From the NCBI RefSeq assembly GCF_010119975.1, contig NZ_CP048222.1, forward strand, positions 6,424,501 to 6,488,500: a stretch of 64,000 bases of DNA, written 5' to 3'. The notes under the pieces are model-generated. The model did not search any database and was not told where the DNA came from. It saw nothing but the letters and a program-made list of their open reading frames with translations. Within the stretch, counting starts at the first letter, position 1; every line of letters starts with the position of its first letter. Shown here in pieces: positions 1 through 9,804 of the stretch. The DNA comes from Rhodocytophaga rosea (lineage in GTDB: Bacteria; Bacteroidota; Bacteroidia; Cytophagales; 172606-1). A program made the position numbers and the translations under genes.

Positions 1-85
1 TGACTTACATAATTTAAAGTAGTAAGTTTTATTTCTATATCACCTTTGCTGAAGTTAATTTTTACAACCATACTTAAACGTATGG

Positions 86-953
86 CTACAATGTTTTCTG
101 CCTGGTTACTTCCAATACATGTTCCTGGGCAATAAAATCGATCACATGATTTACCACTTCATCCGATTTTAGATTATGACCTTTGCCTTTAGTTAGGATC
201 AATTTTGAATTTTTCCAGGACTGGTGAATCGAGATGGCATTTTCTACCAATGTTTCCTGGTCTTCCTCATCATGAATAAGTAAGCCGGGTATCGTTAAAT
301 TTTTTGTAAAAGTAGGAGCAGAAAAATAGGCTGGCAAATGCTGTACTTCCTTTTCAAATTGTTTCACGGTCAGGTTCATAGTTCTGGCATTTAAACCAAG
401 TTGCTTTTGATAGAAATTGAAAAACTCCTGTGCTTCTCCAGGACAAGCCGTAGCGATAAGTTTATCAGGCAATAACCGGGGTTGTGTATGGAAGGTGTAT
501 ATGGCTGTAAAACTGCCCAGGGAGTGACCGATCACGATATGTACTTTTACCAATATGTTCTATCGCTTTCACTATAATAGCGCTGTAAAGAGGTACAGTC
601 ATGAAACTGCCGGAACTTAGTCCATGGCCTGGAGCATCTAAAGCGTATAGGGTATAATGGCTTTTATCGATGGCTTCTATGTAGCGTTTCCAGCGGTATG
701 TATGGCTTTGCCATCCATGCAGGAGCAGAATATTTACCGGGCCGTTTCCCCATTTGTATCCTTGAATCGCCTCTTTATTATAGGGAATAGTAAAATGCCG
801 GGCACTTTGTAAAAACTGGCGCTGGCGGGCAGTCATCTTTACCCTGGCCGGATAGCAAAATACCCTGAATCCTAATTTGCCTGCTTTTTGCGGGGCAATA
901 TAGGCTAGTAAATTCAGGTAAAAACCTATCAGTTGTGGAAGGATCTTTTGCAT
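86..953 (-). pseudogene. Alpha/beta hydrolase, interrupted by a frameshift
   Basis: Two overlapping reading frames together make one alpha/beta hydrolase of about 289 residues. The N-terminal part (953 down to about 548) carries the oxyanion-hole motif LLHGW and the strand motif DAPGHG. The C-terminal part (about 550 down to 86) carries the nucleophile elbow GHSLG and a late GKGHNL segment that fits the catalytic His. On the coding strand the break lies at a run of four A (545-548 on the plus strand). Removing one A restores the reading HIGKVHIVIGHSLG. The total length is 3n+1, as expected for one inserted base. This is either a real frameshift that inactivates the enzyme or a homopolymer sequencing error. 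The substrate cannot be told. It lies directly downstream of a TetR gene and has its own copy of the TetR-type operator. Confidence 0.8.
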
Positions 954-967
954 ATAAGTTTGTTTTG

Positions 968-987
968 TAGATACCGATTGGTATCTT
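968..987 (-). promoter_or_regulatory. TetR-type operator upstream of the hydrolase
   Basis: An 18-bp perfect palindrome, AGATACCGATTGGTATCT at 969-986 apart from its central step, lies 15 bp upstream of the hydrolase start codon. A 20-bp block here (968-987) is identical, as its reverse complement, to the block at 1599-1618 in front of the adjacent TetR gene. Two matching sites in front of the regulator and its neighbour are the classic layout of an autoregulated TetR repressor. Confidence 0.8.
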
Positions 988-1002
988 GATGGATAAAAAA
1001 AA

Positions 1003-1593
1003 TTATATTTCTATTTCAATCAACTGTTTATTCAGATGTTTAGTCATTTTGACAATATCATCATTATTGCCTTCCAGTTTACTCATCATAATTCCTCCTT
1101 CAAGTCCGGCAATGATTAAGGAAGCATAAAAAACGGTATCTGTATCAGCCTTGATTTGTTTGTGTTCGATGCCTTTTTCCAGGATATGCACCACAGACTG
1201 GCGGAGGGTAGTAAGCATTTTATGGGCTTCCTTCCGTAAAGCAGGAAGTGCATCATCCGCCTCAGTAGCCGCATTCAGTAAAGGACAACCGCCTTTTAAA
1301 GGAGGCTTGGTAATATAGGTTTCAAAAAAAGAAAAAATAGCACGGAGTTTATCGCCGGCTGTTTTTTCATTCCTGATAATCTCACGCAATTTAGTAGAGA
1401 TTAGTCCAGATAAATAAGCCAGCGTTTGCTGTTCAAGTTCTGTTTTGTTGCTGAAATGCTTATAAATCGCTCCTTTAGTCAATCCAGTGGCATCCGTAAT
1501 GTTACTAATAGATGTGGCTTTGTATCCTTGTGTGTTAAACAGGATGCCTGATTGCTTCAAAATCATTTCCTTGGTAGCCTCTGGATTACGCAT
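1003..1593 (-). CDS. TetR/AcrR family transcriptional regulator
   Basis: A 196-residue regulator. The N-terminal TetR helix-turn-helix covers about residues 3-50 (ATKEMILKQSGILFN, then TSISNITDATGLTKGAIYKHF), and a ligand-binding TetR_C-like domain follows. I chose the ATG at 1593 (MRNPEAT). An upstream in-frame ATG at 1626 would place the 20-bp palindrome 1599-1618 inside the coding region, whereas 1593 puts the palindrome a few bases upstream, where an operator belongs. The stop is 49 bp from the start of the hydrolase gene, and a second copy of the palindrome sits in that gap. It therefore probably represses itself and the hydrolase in response to a small molecule. The ligand is unknown. 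Confidence 0.9.
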   Translation of the reverse strand: MRNPEATKEMILKQSGILFNTQGYKATSISNITDATGLTKGAIYKHFSNKTELEQQTLAYLSGLISTKLREIIRNEKTAGDKLRAIFSFFETYITKPPLKGGCPLLNAATEADDALPALRKEAHKMLTTLRQSVVHILEKGIEHKQIKADTDTVFYASLIIAGLEGGIMMSKLEGNNDDIVKMTKHLNKQLIEIEI

Positions 1594-1598
1594 GAACA

Positions 1599-1618
1599 AA
1601 GATACCAATCGGTATCTA
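1599..1618 (-). promoter_or_regulatory. TetR-type operator upstream of the TetR gene
   Basis: The palindrome AGATACC AAT CGGTATCT (1600-1617) is 6 bp upstream of the chosen ATG at 1593. Its 20-bp context equals the reverse complement of 968-987. This is the likely autoregulatory site of the TetR protein. Confidence 0.8.
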
Positions 1619-1814
1619 AAAGTCAATAGGTGATGCCTTAAAATTATTTACCCTCTATAAAAGATGAATCAATAGTAGTGCATTCCATCAACATCACTAT
1701 AAGCCAAATATGATTCTTCATTTGATTGCTAACGGCTCATAAACTCTTTCTTGTGTTAAGATTGCAGGTTTGGCGGTGGGGTTGTTGATGATTTAAGTAT
1801 GAGCGAATGATTTT

Positions 1815-2192
1815 TTATTGATAGAACTCTACAGTTTGATTACCTTTCGTGTCCCAATATATCCATTTGCCTACTCGTTTTTCTACATAGGGTTTGGATT
1901 TATAGCCCAGATAACCAGGTTGCCTCATTTTAGTATTCATTAAGAATTCTAACGTGATAAAACCTTCTTCTCTTGGCGCTCCATTGGCATAGTAACTCCG
2001 CCACTTGCCATAATTATAGGTTTCTTCGGTATGAAAACTAATCACCATATTGATGGCTTCTCCTTTATCCTTCTGACAACGTTCCACTCTGGCATATTTT
2101 CCTAAATCCCGAACATAGACTGTTGACGGACATTGGCTATAAGAACTCATAGCCACAAAACACAATAATGCAATTCCTAGATACTTTTTCAT
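1815..2192 (-). CDS. Small secreted protein of unknown function
   Basis: 125 residues. The N-terminus (MKKYLGIALLCFVAMSSYSQ) is a clear Sec signal peptide with a likely cut after about residue 19, so the mature protein is periplasmic or exported. The mature part has two cysteines (CPST, ERCQ) and two short aromatic stretches of the type YGKWRSYYANGAPREEG and VGKWIYWDTKGN. These resemble the MORN-like repeats of YwqK-type proteins (G-x-W-x-x-Y-x-x-x-G). The resemblance is loose and I assign no function. It lies 54 bp from the stop of the upstream sensor kinase gene and could be read with it. Confidence 0.7.
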   Translation of the reverse strand: MKKYLGIALLCFVAMSSYSQCPSTVYVRDLGKYARVERCQKDKGEAINMVISFHTEETYNYGKWRSYYANGAPREEGFITLEFLMNTKMRQPGYLGYKSKPYVEKRVGKWIYWDTKGNQTVEFYQ

Positions 2193-2246
2193 TTATTTTC
2201 CGCTAATACTAGGATAAACCAGGCAAATTGACTGCTGTAACCATTT

Positions 2247-5200
2247 TTAAGTTTTCGTCTCTTGCAGCGTTACGGTTGCTTTCACCAGACAATTCTTCAA
2301 ATCTTCCAGGTTAATAGCCTTACTGATATAATCATCCATTCCTGCCTGCAAACATAGTTCTCTATCTCCCTGCATAGCATTGGCGGTTAATGCAATAATA
2401 ACCGGCTGCTGTATTGCCTGGCTGCGAACCGCTCTGGTCGTTTCTAAGCCATCCATTTCCGGCATTTGTACATCCATCAGAATCACATCAAAAGTTTCAT
2501 TTGCTATTTTCTGTAGGACTTCAATCCCATTATTTACAATAGCCACCTGATAGCCAAGTTTTGTCAGGATTCTTTTGATTATTAACTGATTCACCTCATT
2601 ATCTTCGGCAACCAGAATACGGAGCGGATTTTTAAGTGAAAACTCTGTAGACAGAACCTGTTGTTTAACGGGCGTAAATTCCTGATTTTGTGGGGCAAAC
2701 TGATGGAGAATAAGTTTATAAAGCCCTTCCTGTTTGACAGGCTTATTCAAAACACCCGCAAATAATTGAGGGTACTTTTTATAACTTTCATCTCCAAAGG
2801 AATTGAGTAATACAACAGGAAGCCGTTCATGGTTTATTTCAATCGCTTTTGCTAGCAAAATCCCATCCATCGCAGGCATGTTCTTATCTGTCATTACTAA
2901 GTCAACCGCTGTTTGCGACAATAGTTGAAGTGCTTCTTTGCCGCCAGAGGATGTAAATGTCTCTATCTTCCATTGGTCAAGCTGGGTTTTCAGAAGGTTT
3001 AAACTGGTTATATTATCATCTACAATCAATATCCGTTTACCTTCCAGTTCTGATACAGAGGGCAATATACCAGAAACCGGAGCCGATGAAACTATACTGG
3101 TTTGAATAGTAAAGTGAAAAGTGGTTCCTTTACCCATCTGGCTTTCTACCCCGATTTGCCCCTTCATTAATTCAACTAATCTTGCACAAATGGCAAGTCC
3201 AAGTCCGGTGCCTCCATATTTACGGGTGGTAGAAGAATCTACCTGGGAAAATGCTTTAAACAAGCGTGAAACCTTATCTTCTGCAATACCAATACCAGTA
3301 TCGCTCACCTGAAAAGCCAGGGTGAGTGGCTCCTCATTCTTCTCTTCGGATAGGCTTACTTTTACCAGAATTTCTCCTTTCTCCGTGAATTTGATGGCAT
3401 TTCCTACCAGATTTACTAATACCTGGCGTACCCGCAGGCTGTCTCCGATAAAGGTGGCAGGAACATTATTTTCTATCTGGTATAACAGGTCTACACCTGT
3501 CTGAGCCGCTTTGCCGGCAAACATGTCTAGTACCTGTTCGATACAATGGCGTATATTTACTTGTTGCTGCTCCAGCTCCAGGTTACCTGATTCTATTTTA
3601 GAATAGTCCAGGATATCGTTAATAACGCCTAACAGGTTTTCTCCGCAACTATGTATGGTTTGGGTATATTCCAGTTGCTCATCCGTTAAAGCCGTTTCAG
3701 AAAGCAAGGCAGCCATTCCGATAACTCCATTCATAGGCGTACGGATCTCATGGCTCATATTGGCCAGAAAAACACTTTTAGCCTGATTAGCCGATTCAGC
3801 TGCTTTACGGGCTTGTTCTGCTTCCTGCCGGGCTTGCTGCTCATATTCTTTCTGAGCAACCAGTGCCAGGTTTATTTCTTCTAAAAACTGTGCTTGTATC
3901 TGTAGTTCCTCTTTTTGCAGGATCACTTCAGCCGTCCGTTCATGTACCTGTCTGGCTAATTCTTTTTTCTGTGTATTTATATTACGAAGCCTGACCCAGT
4001 TGAAACTTATAATACTACCGGTAATAAGCAGAATGATCATGCTTTTAAACCACCACGTCATCCAGAAGGGAGGAATAATATTGATTTTGATACTGGCAGG
4101 TGTTGTATTCCAGATGCCGTCGTTATTGGAAGCTTTCACTTTGAAAACATACTCACCAGGATCTAAATGGGTATACGTGGTGGTGCGCTTGTTGCCTACA
4201 TAATTCCATTCCTGGTCGAACCCTTCTAATTGGTAAGCATACTGGTTTTTCTCAGGTAATATAAAATTGAGGGCCGAAAACTCAAAAGAGAAAACATAAT
4301 GCTCATAGGCAAGTGTTATCTCTTTGGCTGTGCTGATGTGTTGCTTCAAAGGACTATTATCGCCTACTTCTACTGATTTGTTAAAAAGCTGGAAGCCAGT
4401 AATATAGACCGGCGGAACAAACTTGTTGTCTTGAAGGCTATCCGGATGAAAAATATTAAACCCATTTTGTCCGCCAAATAGCATCTCTCCATTTTTGAGT
4501 TTATAGCCAGCTGACCGGTTAAACGAATTGCCTTGCACTCCATCACTGATTCCATAGTTTCTGAAGGAATAAGTAGCAGGGGTAAACTTCGATAAGCCTT
4601 TGTTTGTGCTGAGCCAGAGATTTCTGGAATTATCTTCTAAAATACATTGGATAACACCACTGGGCAGGCCCTGCGTTTCTTTAAAACTGGTAAAGGAATT
4701 AGTAATTGAATCGAAAAGATTAAGCCCTCCGTTGGTACCAATCCACAGGCGATGGCTACTGTCTTCATAAATCGTATTGACCAGGTTATTACTTAAACTT
4801 TTACTATTCCTCCTATCGTGTAAAAAACGGGTAAATGACTGGCTTTTCTCATCATACAGATTCAGACCTACTGCGGTGCCTACCCATAAGTTATCTTTGC
4901 CATCAATGAATAAAGAAAGGATAGAATTATGACTTATACTTCCGGAAGAAATGTCCTCTGATCTGAATTGCGTAAAAGTATGCGTTGTTCTATCATAGCG
5001 GATCAATCCATTATCTATGGTGCCTATCCAGACATACCGTTTTTTATCCTGGATAATCACACTGATGCTTTCCTCTCTAAAGTTCTTCAGCTTACTACCG
5101 GCATTGATAGTAGTAAAATTATTATTCCTGGCATTGAACAGAGATAATCCACCTTTAAAATTGCCAAGCCATAGCGTATTGTCTTTATCCTGATAAATAG

Positions 5201-6494
5201 CTAATACATAGTTGCTTCCGATAGAGGTTGGAAGTTGATCACTATGCGTACGTGAGATAAATGTATTTTTTTCTCTGTTCCATAGATTTAAGCCTCCGCC
5301 ATCGGTTCCGATCCATATCATGCCATCAGCATTTTCATATAAGGAAAGTACATTATTATTTGTAAGACTATTCGGGTTATGGATGTCGTTTTTGTAGTGG
5401 GTAAACTTTTGCGATTGTTTATACAACAGGTTTATTCCCCCGCTATACGTACCTACCCACATATTATCTATGTTGTCTTTATAGATACAATAAACAGAAC
5501 CGTTATTTAACCCTTCCTGGCTGCCTTCCTGATGTGTGTGATAATAAAAAGTATTTGTGGTCTTATTGAGTACATTGATGCCGCCGTTGCGGGTGCCCAC
5601 CCAGAGATCCCCTTTCCAGTCTTCCTCCATGGAAATAACATCATTATGGCTGATTCCCTTAGGCTGAGTAGAAGTGTGCTGATACCGGATAAACGTGTTT
5701 GCCAACTGGTTAAATTTATTTAATCCGCCTCCTTCCGTTCCAAGCCATAGTGTTCCTTGTTTGTCTTCATAAATTACCCGGATGTCATTATGGCTGATAG
5801 TAGTAGTATCAAAAAGATTATTATGGTAGCCTGTAAATGTTTTGTTTACGGCATTAAATAGATTTAATCCATTGGTTGTGCCTATCCAGATGTTTTGCTT
5901 GCTGTCAATTTTTAGAGTGGTTACATAATCACTGCTCAGGCTTGATTTATTTTGAGGGTTGTGTTTGTAATGAGTAAAAACCTGGGTAGCCGGGTTGAAA
6001 ATGTTGAGTCCGCCCCCATAGGTGCCAACGATAATATTTCCATCTTTGTCCTGGCCTATAGCCCGTACATTATTATGGCTAATACTATGTTTATTGTTTT
6101 TGTTGTACTGATAATTGGTGAAGTTGTCCTGCTCGCGGTTGTAGAGGCTTAAGCCGCCATCATTGGTTCCTGCCCAGATTCTTCCTTGTTTATCTTCAAA
6201 AACAGTCCAGATATAATTTTCACTTAAACTATGTGGGTTCTCAGGATTATTCCGGTAGACTGTAAAGGTATATCCATCGTACTTGTTAAGGCCATCGAAA
6301 GTGCCAAACCACATAAAGCCCTGGCTGTCTTGTAAAATACAGGTGACATTATTATGTGAAAGCCCTTCATTACTGGTAATATATTTAAACTGCTGCCGGG
6401 AAGATTGGGCAAAAGCCGAGGAAATAGTAAATAGAATGATGGTAACAGAAAGCAGAATATGTATAAAAAACGGCCGGAAGTATAAAGATTGCAT
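2247..6494 (-). CDS. Hybrid two-component sensor kinase with periplasmic propeller and two receivers
   Basis: 1415 residues. A signal peptide or first membrane segment (about 8-30) is followed by roughly a dozen two-component-regulator propeller repeats (about 35-720, recurring WIGT..GGLN..N motifs), a Y_Y_Y domain (about 740-805) and one membrane helix (about 808-830). A coiled coil (about 845-905) leads to HisKA with phospho-His H915 in the motif HEIRTPMNG, an HATPase domain with GTGLGLAI, and two receivers with phosphoacceptor Asp 1203 and Asp 1341. The periplasmic propeller probably binds a glycan or other ligand and drives a phosphorelay. The best-known members of this class end in an AraC DNA-binding domain. 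This one ends in a second receiver, with no HPt or HTH, so it needs a separate output partner that is not obvious nearby. Confidence 0.93.
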   Translation of the reverse strand: MQSLYFRPFFIHILLSVTIILFTISSAFAQSSRQQFKYITSNEGLSHNNVTCILQDSQGFMWFGTFDGLNKYDGYTFTVYRNNPENPHSLSENYIWTVFEDKQGRIWAGTNDGGLSLYNREQDNFTNYQYNKNNKHSISHNNVRAIGQDKDGNIIVGTYGGGLNIFNPATQVFTHYKHNPQNKSSLSSDYVTTLKIDSKQNIWIGTTNGLNLFNAVNKTFTGYHNNLFDTTTISHNDIRVIYEDKQGTLWLGTEGGGLNKFNQLANTFIRYQHTSTQPKGISHNDVISMEEDWKGDLWVGTRNGGINVLNKTTNTFYYHTHQEGSQEGLNNGSVYCIYKDNIDNMWVGTYSGGINLLYKQSQKFTHYKNDIHNPNSLTNNNVLSLYENADGMIWIGTDGGGLNLWNREKNTFISRTHSDQLPTSIGSNYVLAIYQDKDNTLWLGNFKGGLSLFNARNNNFTTINAGSKLKNFREESISVIIQDKKRYVWIGTIDNGLIRYDRTTHTFTQFRSEDISSGSISHNSILSLFIDGKDNLWVGTAVGLNLYDEKSQSFTRFLHDRRNSKSLSNNLVNTIYEDSSHRLWIGTNGGLNLFDSITNSFTSFKETQGLPSGVIQCILEDNSRNLWLSTNKGLSKFTPATYSFRNYGISDGVQGNSFNRSAGYKLKNGEMLFGGQNGFNIFHPDSLQDNKFVPPVYITGFQLFNKSVEVGDNSPLKQHISTAKEITLAYEHYVFSFEFSALNFILPEKNQYAYQLEGFDQEWNYVGNKRTTTYTHLDPGEYVFKVKASNNDGIWNTTPASIKINIIPPFWMTWWFKSMIILLITGSIISFNWVRLRNINTQKKELARQVHERTAEVILQKEELQIQAQFLEEINLALVAQKEYEQQARQEAEQARKAAESANQAKSVFLANMSHEIRTPMNGVIGMAALLSETALTDEQLEYTQTIHSCGENLLGVINDILDYSKIESGNLELEQQQVNIRHCIEQVLDMFAGKAAQTGVDLLYQIENNVPATFIGDSLRVRQVLVNLVGNAIKFTEKGEILVKVSLSEEKNEEPLTLAFQVSDTGIGIAEDKVSRLFKAFSQVDSSTTRKYGGTGLGLAICARLVELMKGQIGVESQMGKGTTFHFTIQTSIVSSAPVSGILPSVSELEGKRILIVDDNITSLNLLKTQLDQWKIETFTSSGGKEALQLLSQTAVDLVMTDKNMPAMDGILLAKAIEINHERLPVVLLNSFGDESYKKYPQLFAGVLNKPVKQEGLYKLILHQFAPQNQEFTPVKQQVLSTEFSLKNPLRILVAEDNEVNQLIIKRILTKLGYQVAIVNNGIEVLQKIANETFDVILMDVQMPEMDGLETTRAVRSQAIQQPVIIALTANAMQGDRELCLQAGMDDYISKAINLEDLKNCLVKATVTLQETKT

Positions 6495-6683
6495 ACACTA
6501 CAATTAAAAAATAGCCAATTCTTATGAATCAGAAGCATTATTGCCAGTGTAGCAATATATAATAGTATAAGCCGGGAATAGCATAAATATAACAAGGAAA
6601 GCTACATATGTAAGAGGCAAGGTGGTAAATTATGTTTTTCTAATGATAGATAGTACTTTTTATGTAGGCTACCATAGGGCGGG

Positions 6684-8219
6684 TTATTCATATTCCCATT
6701 TGTGAATCCAGGGGTCATGGGTTTGCTGCTGAAAATGTTTAAGCTTCCCGAGTAGTTGTGTAAAAACATCTTGATGTGCCGGGCTGTTTGCCAGATTCTG
6801 GATTTCATCCGGGTCTTTTTCCAGGTCATATAGTTCAAACTTAGGCCGGTTCAAAAATGCATCTATTGTTCTTTTGCCATACTGTTTCGTTTTCGATCGC
6901 ATAATCCCTTGCCAGGTGAATGATTTTACCAGATCAAGTGCCAAAGGAAAAGGAAGCTGGTGAGCAATATTATAGATCAGTTTGTATTTCCTGGTCCTTA
7001 CTGCCCGCATCGGATAGTACATGGTAATTTCATGCAGGGAATGGGAAGCATACACCTCATCCCAGCCAGGTACAGTTTCCTCTTCGAGCAGTTTTTTAAA
7101 GGAGCGGCCATGAAAAGCGGCCTGCGCTGGCAAGGCACCGGCAAACTCTAAAATGGTAGGTGTAATATCTGTCCAGGAAATCATACCCTGCTGTACCATT
7201 CCTTTCTTCAGTGTAGTCGGACTGCGAACAATACAGGGAAGCTTTATTCCGGCATCATATAAGGTAGTTTTTGCACCTGGAAATGCAATCCCGTTATCGG
7301 ATATGTATATAATTACTGTATTTTCATATTTACCTGATGCTTTCAGGTATTCTATTAACTTACCTACCCCTTGGTCTATCCTGGAAACAGCCTGGTAATA
7401 TTGCGCTAATTCCGCCCGGCTTTCCCTGGTATCAGGCAAAAAGGAGGGTACAGCTACTTGTGCAGGCTGGTAACTAACTTCTTTTATACCAGCATATCCT
7501 TCCTGCCTGTTGCCAAATGGATTAGGTGCTGTACCGGTATTAAAATCCGGCTCTCCATTGGGCAATACTTTATTAGACCGGTGAGGATCATCTGTAGCAA
7601 AATAGAGGAAGAAAGGCTGATTGATACTGGTAATAAAAGATTTGCTTAGTTCGGCCATTTGCACCGGATTGCGTCCTAAGGAAGCCGGATCATTGGCTTT
7701 TCCGGAGGATAATACTTTTTGAAAGGCGTATACCTGCTCTGGACCTACGTGAAATTTGCCTACTCTGGCCGTTTGGTAGCCTGCTTTGGCAAGTAATACC
7801 GGCAGGCTTTCAATGCTGGCAAATGAATTGAAATGGTGAAAACTATGCTCAAGTCCATACATGCCATTGGCATGATTATGCATCCCTGATAGAATTACGG
7901 TACGGCTCGGACTGCAACTGGCAGCCGTGCAAAATGCATTCGTAAAGCGGACACCTTCCGCAGCCAGCTGATCTAAATGAGGAGTTTTAATTACCCGGTT
8001 TCCATAACAACCCAGGGCATCCGTTCCATGATCGTCAGCAACTATTAAAACGATATTAGGTTTTCCTGCAGGTTTGCCTGTTTGTGCAAAACTTACAATA
8101 GGCGGTAAGAGGAATAAGAAAAAGGTATAAATGAAGCAGTTGATAGTTCTGGTAAAATGCTGCTTATATTCCGTTCTTCCGGTTTGTTTCACAGGATTTG
8201 CATGTATAGGTAAGGGCAT
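6684..8219 (-). CDS. Sulfatase of the N-sulfoglucosamine sulfohydrolase type
   Basis: 511 residues. An uncleaved-looking N-terminal stretch of about 25 residues precedes a hydrophobic signal segment (about 28-46, ending SFAQ), so the enzyme is exported. The alkaline-phosphatase-like fold starts at PNIVLIVADDHG, with metal-binding D62 and D63. The sulfatase signature CSPSR (C102-R106) is of the Cys type, which needs an anaerobic or FGE maturase to form formylglycine. Length and layout resemble heparan N-sulfatase-like members. The exact substrate is a guess: sulfated glycans are usual for this family. The start at 8219 leaves a long N-terminus before the signal, but no better in-frame ATG precedes the hydrophobic core. 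No SusC/D or maturase gene is adjacent. Confidence 0.88.
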   Translation of the reverse strand: MPLPIHANPVKQTGRTEYKQHFTRTINCFIYTFFLFLLPPIVSFAQTGKPAGKPNIVLIVADDHGTDALGCYGNRVIKTPHLDQLAAEGVRFTNAFCTAASCSPSRTVILSGMHNHANGMYGLEHSFHHFNSFASIESLPVLLAKAGYQTARVGKFHVGPEQVYAFQKVLSSGKANDPASLGRNPVQMAELSKSFITSINQPFFLYFATDDPHRSNKVLPNGEPDFNTGTAPNPFGNRQEGYAGIKEVSYQPAQVAVPSFLPDTRESRAELAQYYQAVSRIDQGVGKLIEYLKASGKYENTVIIYISDNGIAFPGAKTTLYDAGIKLPCIVRSPTTLKKGMVQQGMISWTDITPTILEFAGALPAQAAFHGRSFKKLLEEETVPGWDEVYASHSLHEITMYYPMRAVRTRKYKLIYNIAHQLPFPLALDLVKSFTWQGIMRSKTKQYGKRTIDAFLNRPKFELYDLEKDPDEIQNLANSPAHQDVFTQLLGKLKHFQQQTHDPWIHKWEYE

Positions 8220-8266
8220 TTTCTTAAACTTAAATGATTCTACGCTGCCTGGAATAGATAAGACTA

Positions 8267-8785
8267 TCAGCGTAATTTATACATCGTGCTCTTTTTAATC
8301 ATATCCTCTGTGGACATAGCATGCATCGTATTTTCTATCATTTTTTGCACCTGAAAGGCATCAGTATACGCTTGCTTTTGTTCTGCCAGAGTTTCACGGA
8401 TAATTCTGGCATGTGCCGGAGCGATCTGCGTTTTCCGTATATCGAGCAATATATTGCTATAGCAGTCGCATAAAAGCATGGTAAGGCTATTTCCCTTTTC
8501 AGTAAGCCACTCTGCGATTAATTCAGCTTGCATAGAATAGATATTGAGGCTAACATCTACACTCCAGTTCTCTGCCGGAAACGTGAGCAGAAAAAAAGGA
8601 ATATGGTTAGCGATATACACCCCATATTCCAGCTGTGCATGCTGCCAGCGGTAAATGTTTTCTGTTTCATAAGTAGGTATCCAGTAAATCAGGTCGAAAA
8701 ATGCAGCAGTAAAACTCGACCGGCATAACTCATGGCCCGGAGAGAAAAAAGATGGCAATACTTGCCCTACTTCATAGGATAGCAT
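8267..8785 (-). CDS. Hypothetical protein, possibly four-helix type
   Basis: 172 residues, not recognised. The first half is rich in aromatic residues (HELCRSSFTAAFFDLIYWIPTY) and lacks a signal peptide. The second half looks helical, with charged and Gln-rich stretches (RIIRETLAEQKQAYTDAFQVQKMIENTM). It lies 47 bp upstream of the sulfatase on the same strand, so the two may be co-transcribed. The 293 bp before it (8786-9078) are AT-rich and hold no gene that I can support. A DNA-damage or DinB-like fold is possible from the helical pattern, but no metal-binding His triad is evident. Confidence 0.6.
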   Translation of the reverse strand: MLSYEVGQVLPSFFSPGHELCRSSFTAAFFDLIYWIPTYETENIYRWQHAQLEYGVYIANHIPFFLLTFPAENWSVDVSLNIYSMQAELIAEWLTEKGNSLTMLLCDCYSNILLDIRKTQIAPAHARIIRETLAEQKQAYTDAFQVQKMIENTMHAMSTEDMIKKSTMYKLR

Positions 8786-9078
8786 ACAAATGTGTAGTGT
8801 ATAAAGATTGTTAAATGTCTAAAGCAGAAACACTATAGCTGGAACAGTAATGAACCAGTATTAGGCAACAAAGATATCCTGCTGCTTTCTATGCAAATAG
8901 CTTTAAAAATAAGTGAAAATGATGGAATAACAATCTCAGCACTATTATTTCAAGGTGTAATTCTTCTCAAACATGCATTCACATTTAAATTACCAAATTA
9001 TTCATACTTTTAAAACCATTTATAGGTTGTTTCATTCGAAAAGCCAAACAATAATTCTTACAATCTTTATTTCATAGA

Positions 9079-9396
9079 TCAGTTGCTCAGGGGCGAATAA
9101 ACCCCTCTATCCATGCGGATTTGTAAGGTATTCAGCATTTCGGGAAGGTTAAATCCCTGTTGTTGATATAATGCTGCTACAGCCTTTTTCGCCTGCATAA
9201 ATGACTCTTCGTTCTCCCAGATGGCCAGGGCAATAAATTTGTATTCGCCATTTTCTGTGGTTTGCTCATAGGCCATATCATTGATAAATCCCGGCTGTGT
9301 TTTTATAAAACTTCTGTTGATCTGCATTCTTTCGATAAACTGTTTCCTGGATTGTGAGGGTACTACGAATTGGTCAATTAAGATGAGTTGATTCAT
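9079..9396 (-). CDS. Antibiotic biosynthesis monooxygenase (ABM) domain protein
   Basis: 105 residues, the usual size for a single dimeric alpha/beta ABM domain. The first strand LILIDQFVVP, the helix segment RKQFIERMQINRSFIKTQPGF and the motif IALAIWENEESFMQAKKAV match the family pattern (strand, helix, PGF turn, W/E-x-x-x-x-F helix). Such proteins oxidise small aromatic substrates without cofactors, or act as heme-degrading or purely structural domains. The sequence alone does not tell which. It has no signal peptide, so it is cytoplasmic. The next gene upstream on the same strand is 133 bp away. Confidence 0.8.
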   Translation of the reverse strand: MNQLILIDQFVVPSQSRKQFIERMQINRSFIKTQPGFINDMAYEQTTENGEYKFIALAIWENEESFMQAKKAVAALYQQQGFNLPEMLNTLQIRMDRGVYSPLSN

Positions 9397-9529
9397 AAAT
9401 GTGAAATGTATGTAAAAGTTAGGATGTATAGGTATATAAAGTGTTAATGATTTATCTGATACAGTATTGATCGGCTACAAACTGCTAATACCTGGCAGCA
9501 AACAGTGGTGAGATAATATTTATGGCATA

Positions 9530-9766
9530 TCACTCATCTGGTAGTTCTGCGCATTGATAGCCGGCCTGTTCTATGAGTTGAATAATATCAGTAGCACTTA
9601 TGTCTACCGCTTCGATTCTCAACACCTTATCTGTATCTGCTGTATCTACATGCCACAGTTTTATTCTGGGCTCTTTGCTGATATTGGCGGAGATCCGCTT
9701 CAGGTCTTTTTTGAGCCGGAGGTTGGTTTTAAAAACCAGCACGTCGGCACGTATCGTAGGCAACAT
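9530..9766 (-). CDS. Small HMA-fold-like protein lacking a metal motif
   Basis: 78 residues. The order of elements (strand VLVFKTN, helix LKKDLKRISANI, strand KLWHVDTAD, strand KVLRIEAVD, helix DIIQLIEQAGYQCAEL) is the beta-alpha-beta-beta-alpha pattern of heavy-metal-associated domains. The CxxC loop that would bind copper is absent. A second protein in this window (20706-20951, minus strand) shares VFKTN, the D-x-x-DK[VI]LRIE stretch and the final GY-x-[AC]E. The two are therefore paralogs. It lies 38 bp downstream of the QueA-like gene on the same strand and may be the last gene of that operon. The function is unknown. Confidence 0.7.
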   Translation of the reverse strand: MLPTIRADVLVFKTNLRLKKDLKRISANISKEPRIKLWHVDTADTDKVLRIEAVDISATDIIQLIEQAGYQCAELPDE

Positions 9767-9804
9767 AGTTATGATGTAGAGGTTAAAGATTATTAGATAT
9801 TGTG

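Noticed and set aside
6224-6595. Open frame of 123 codons antisense-side of the hybrid kinase start
   Set aside because: It overlaps the kinase signal peptide in another frame and shows no protein-like pattern.
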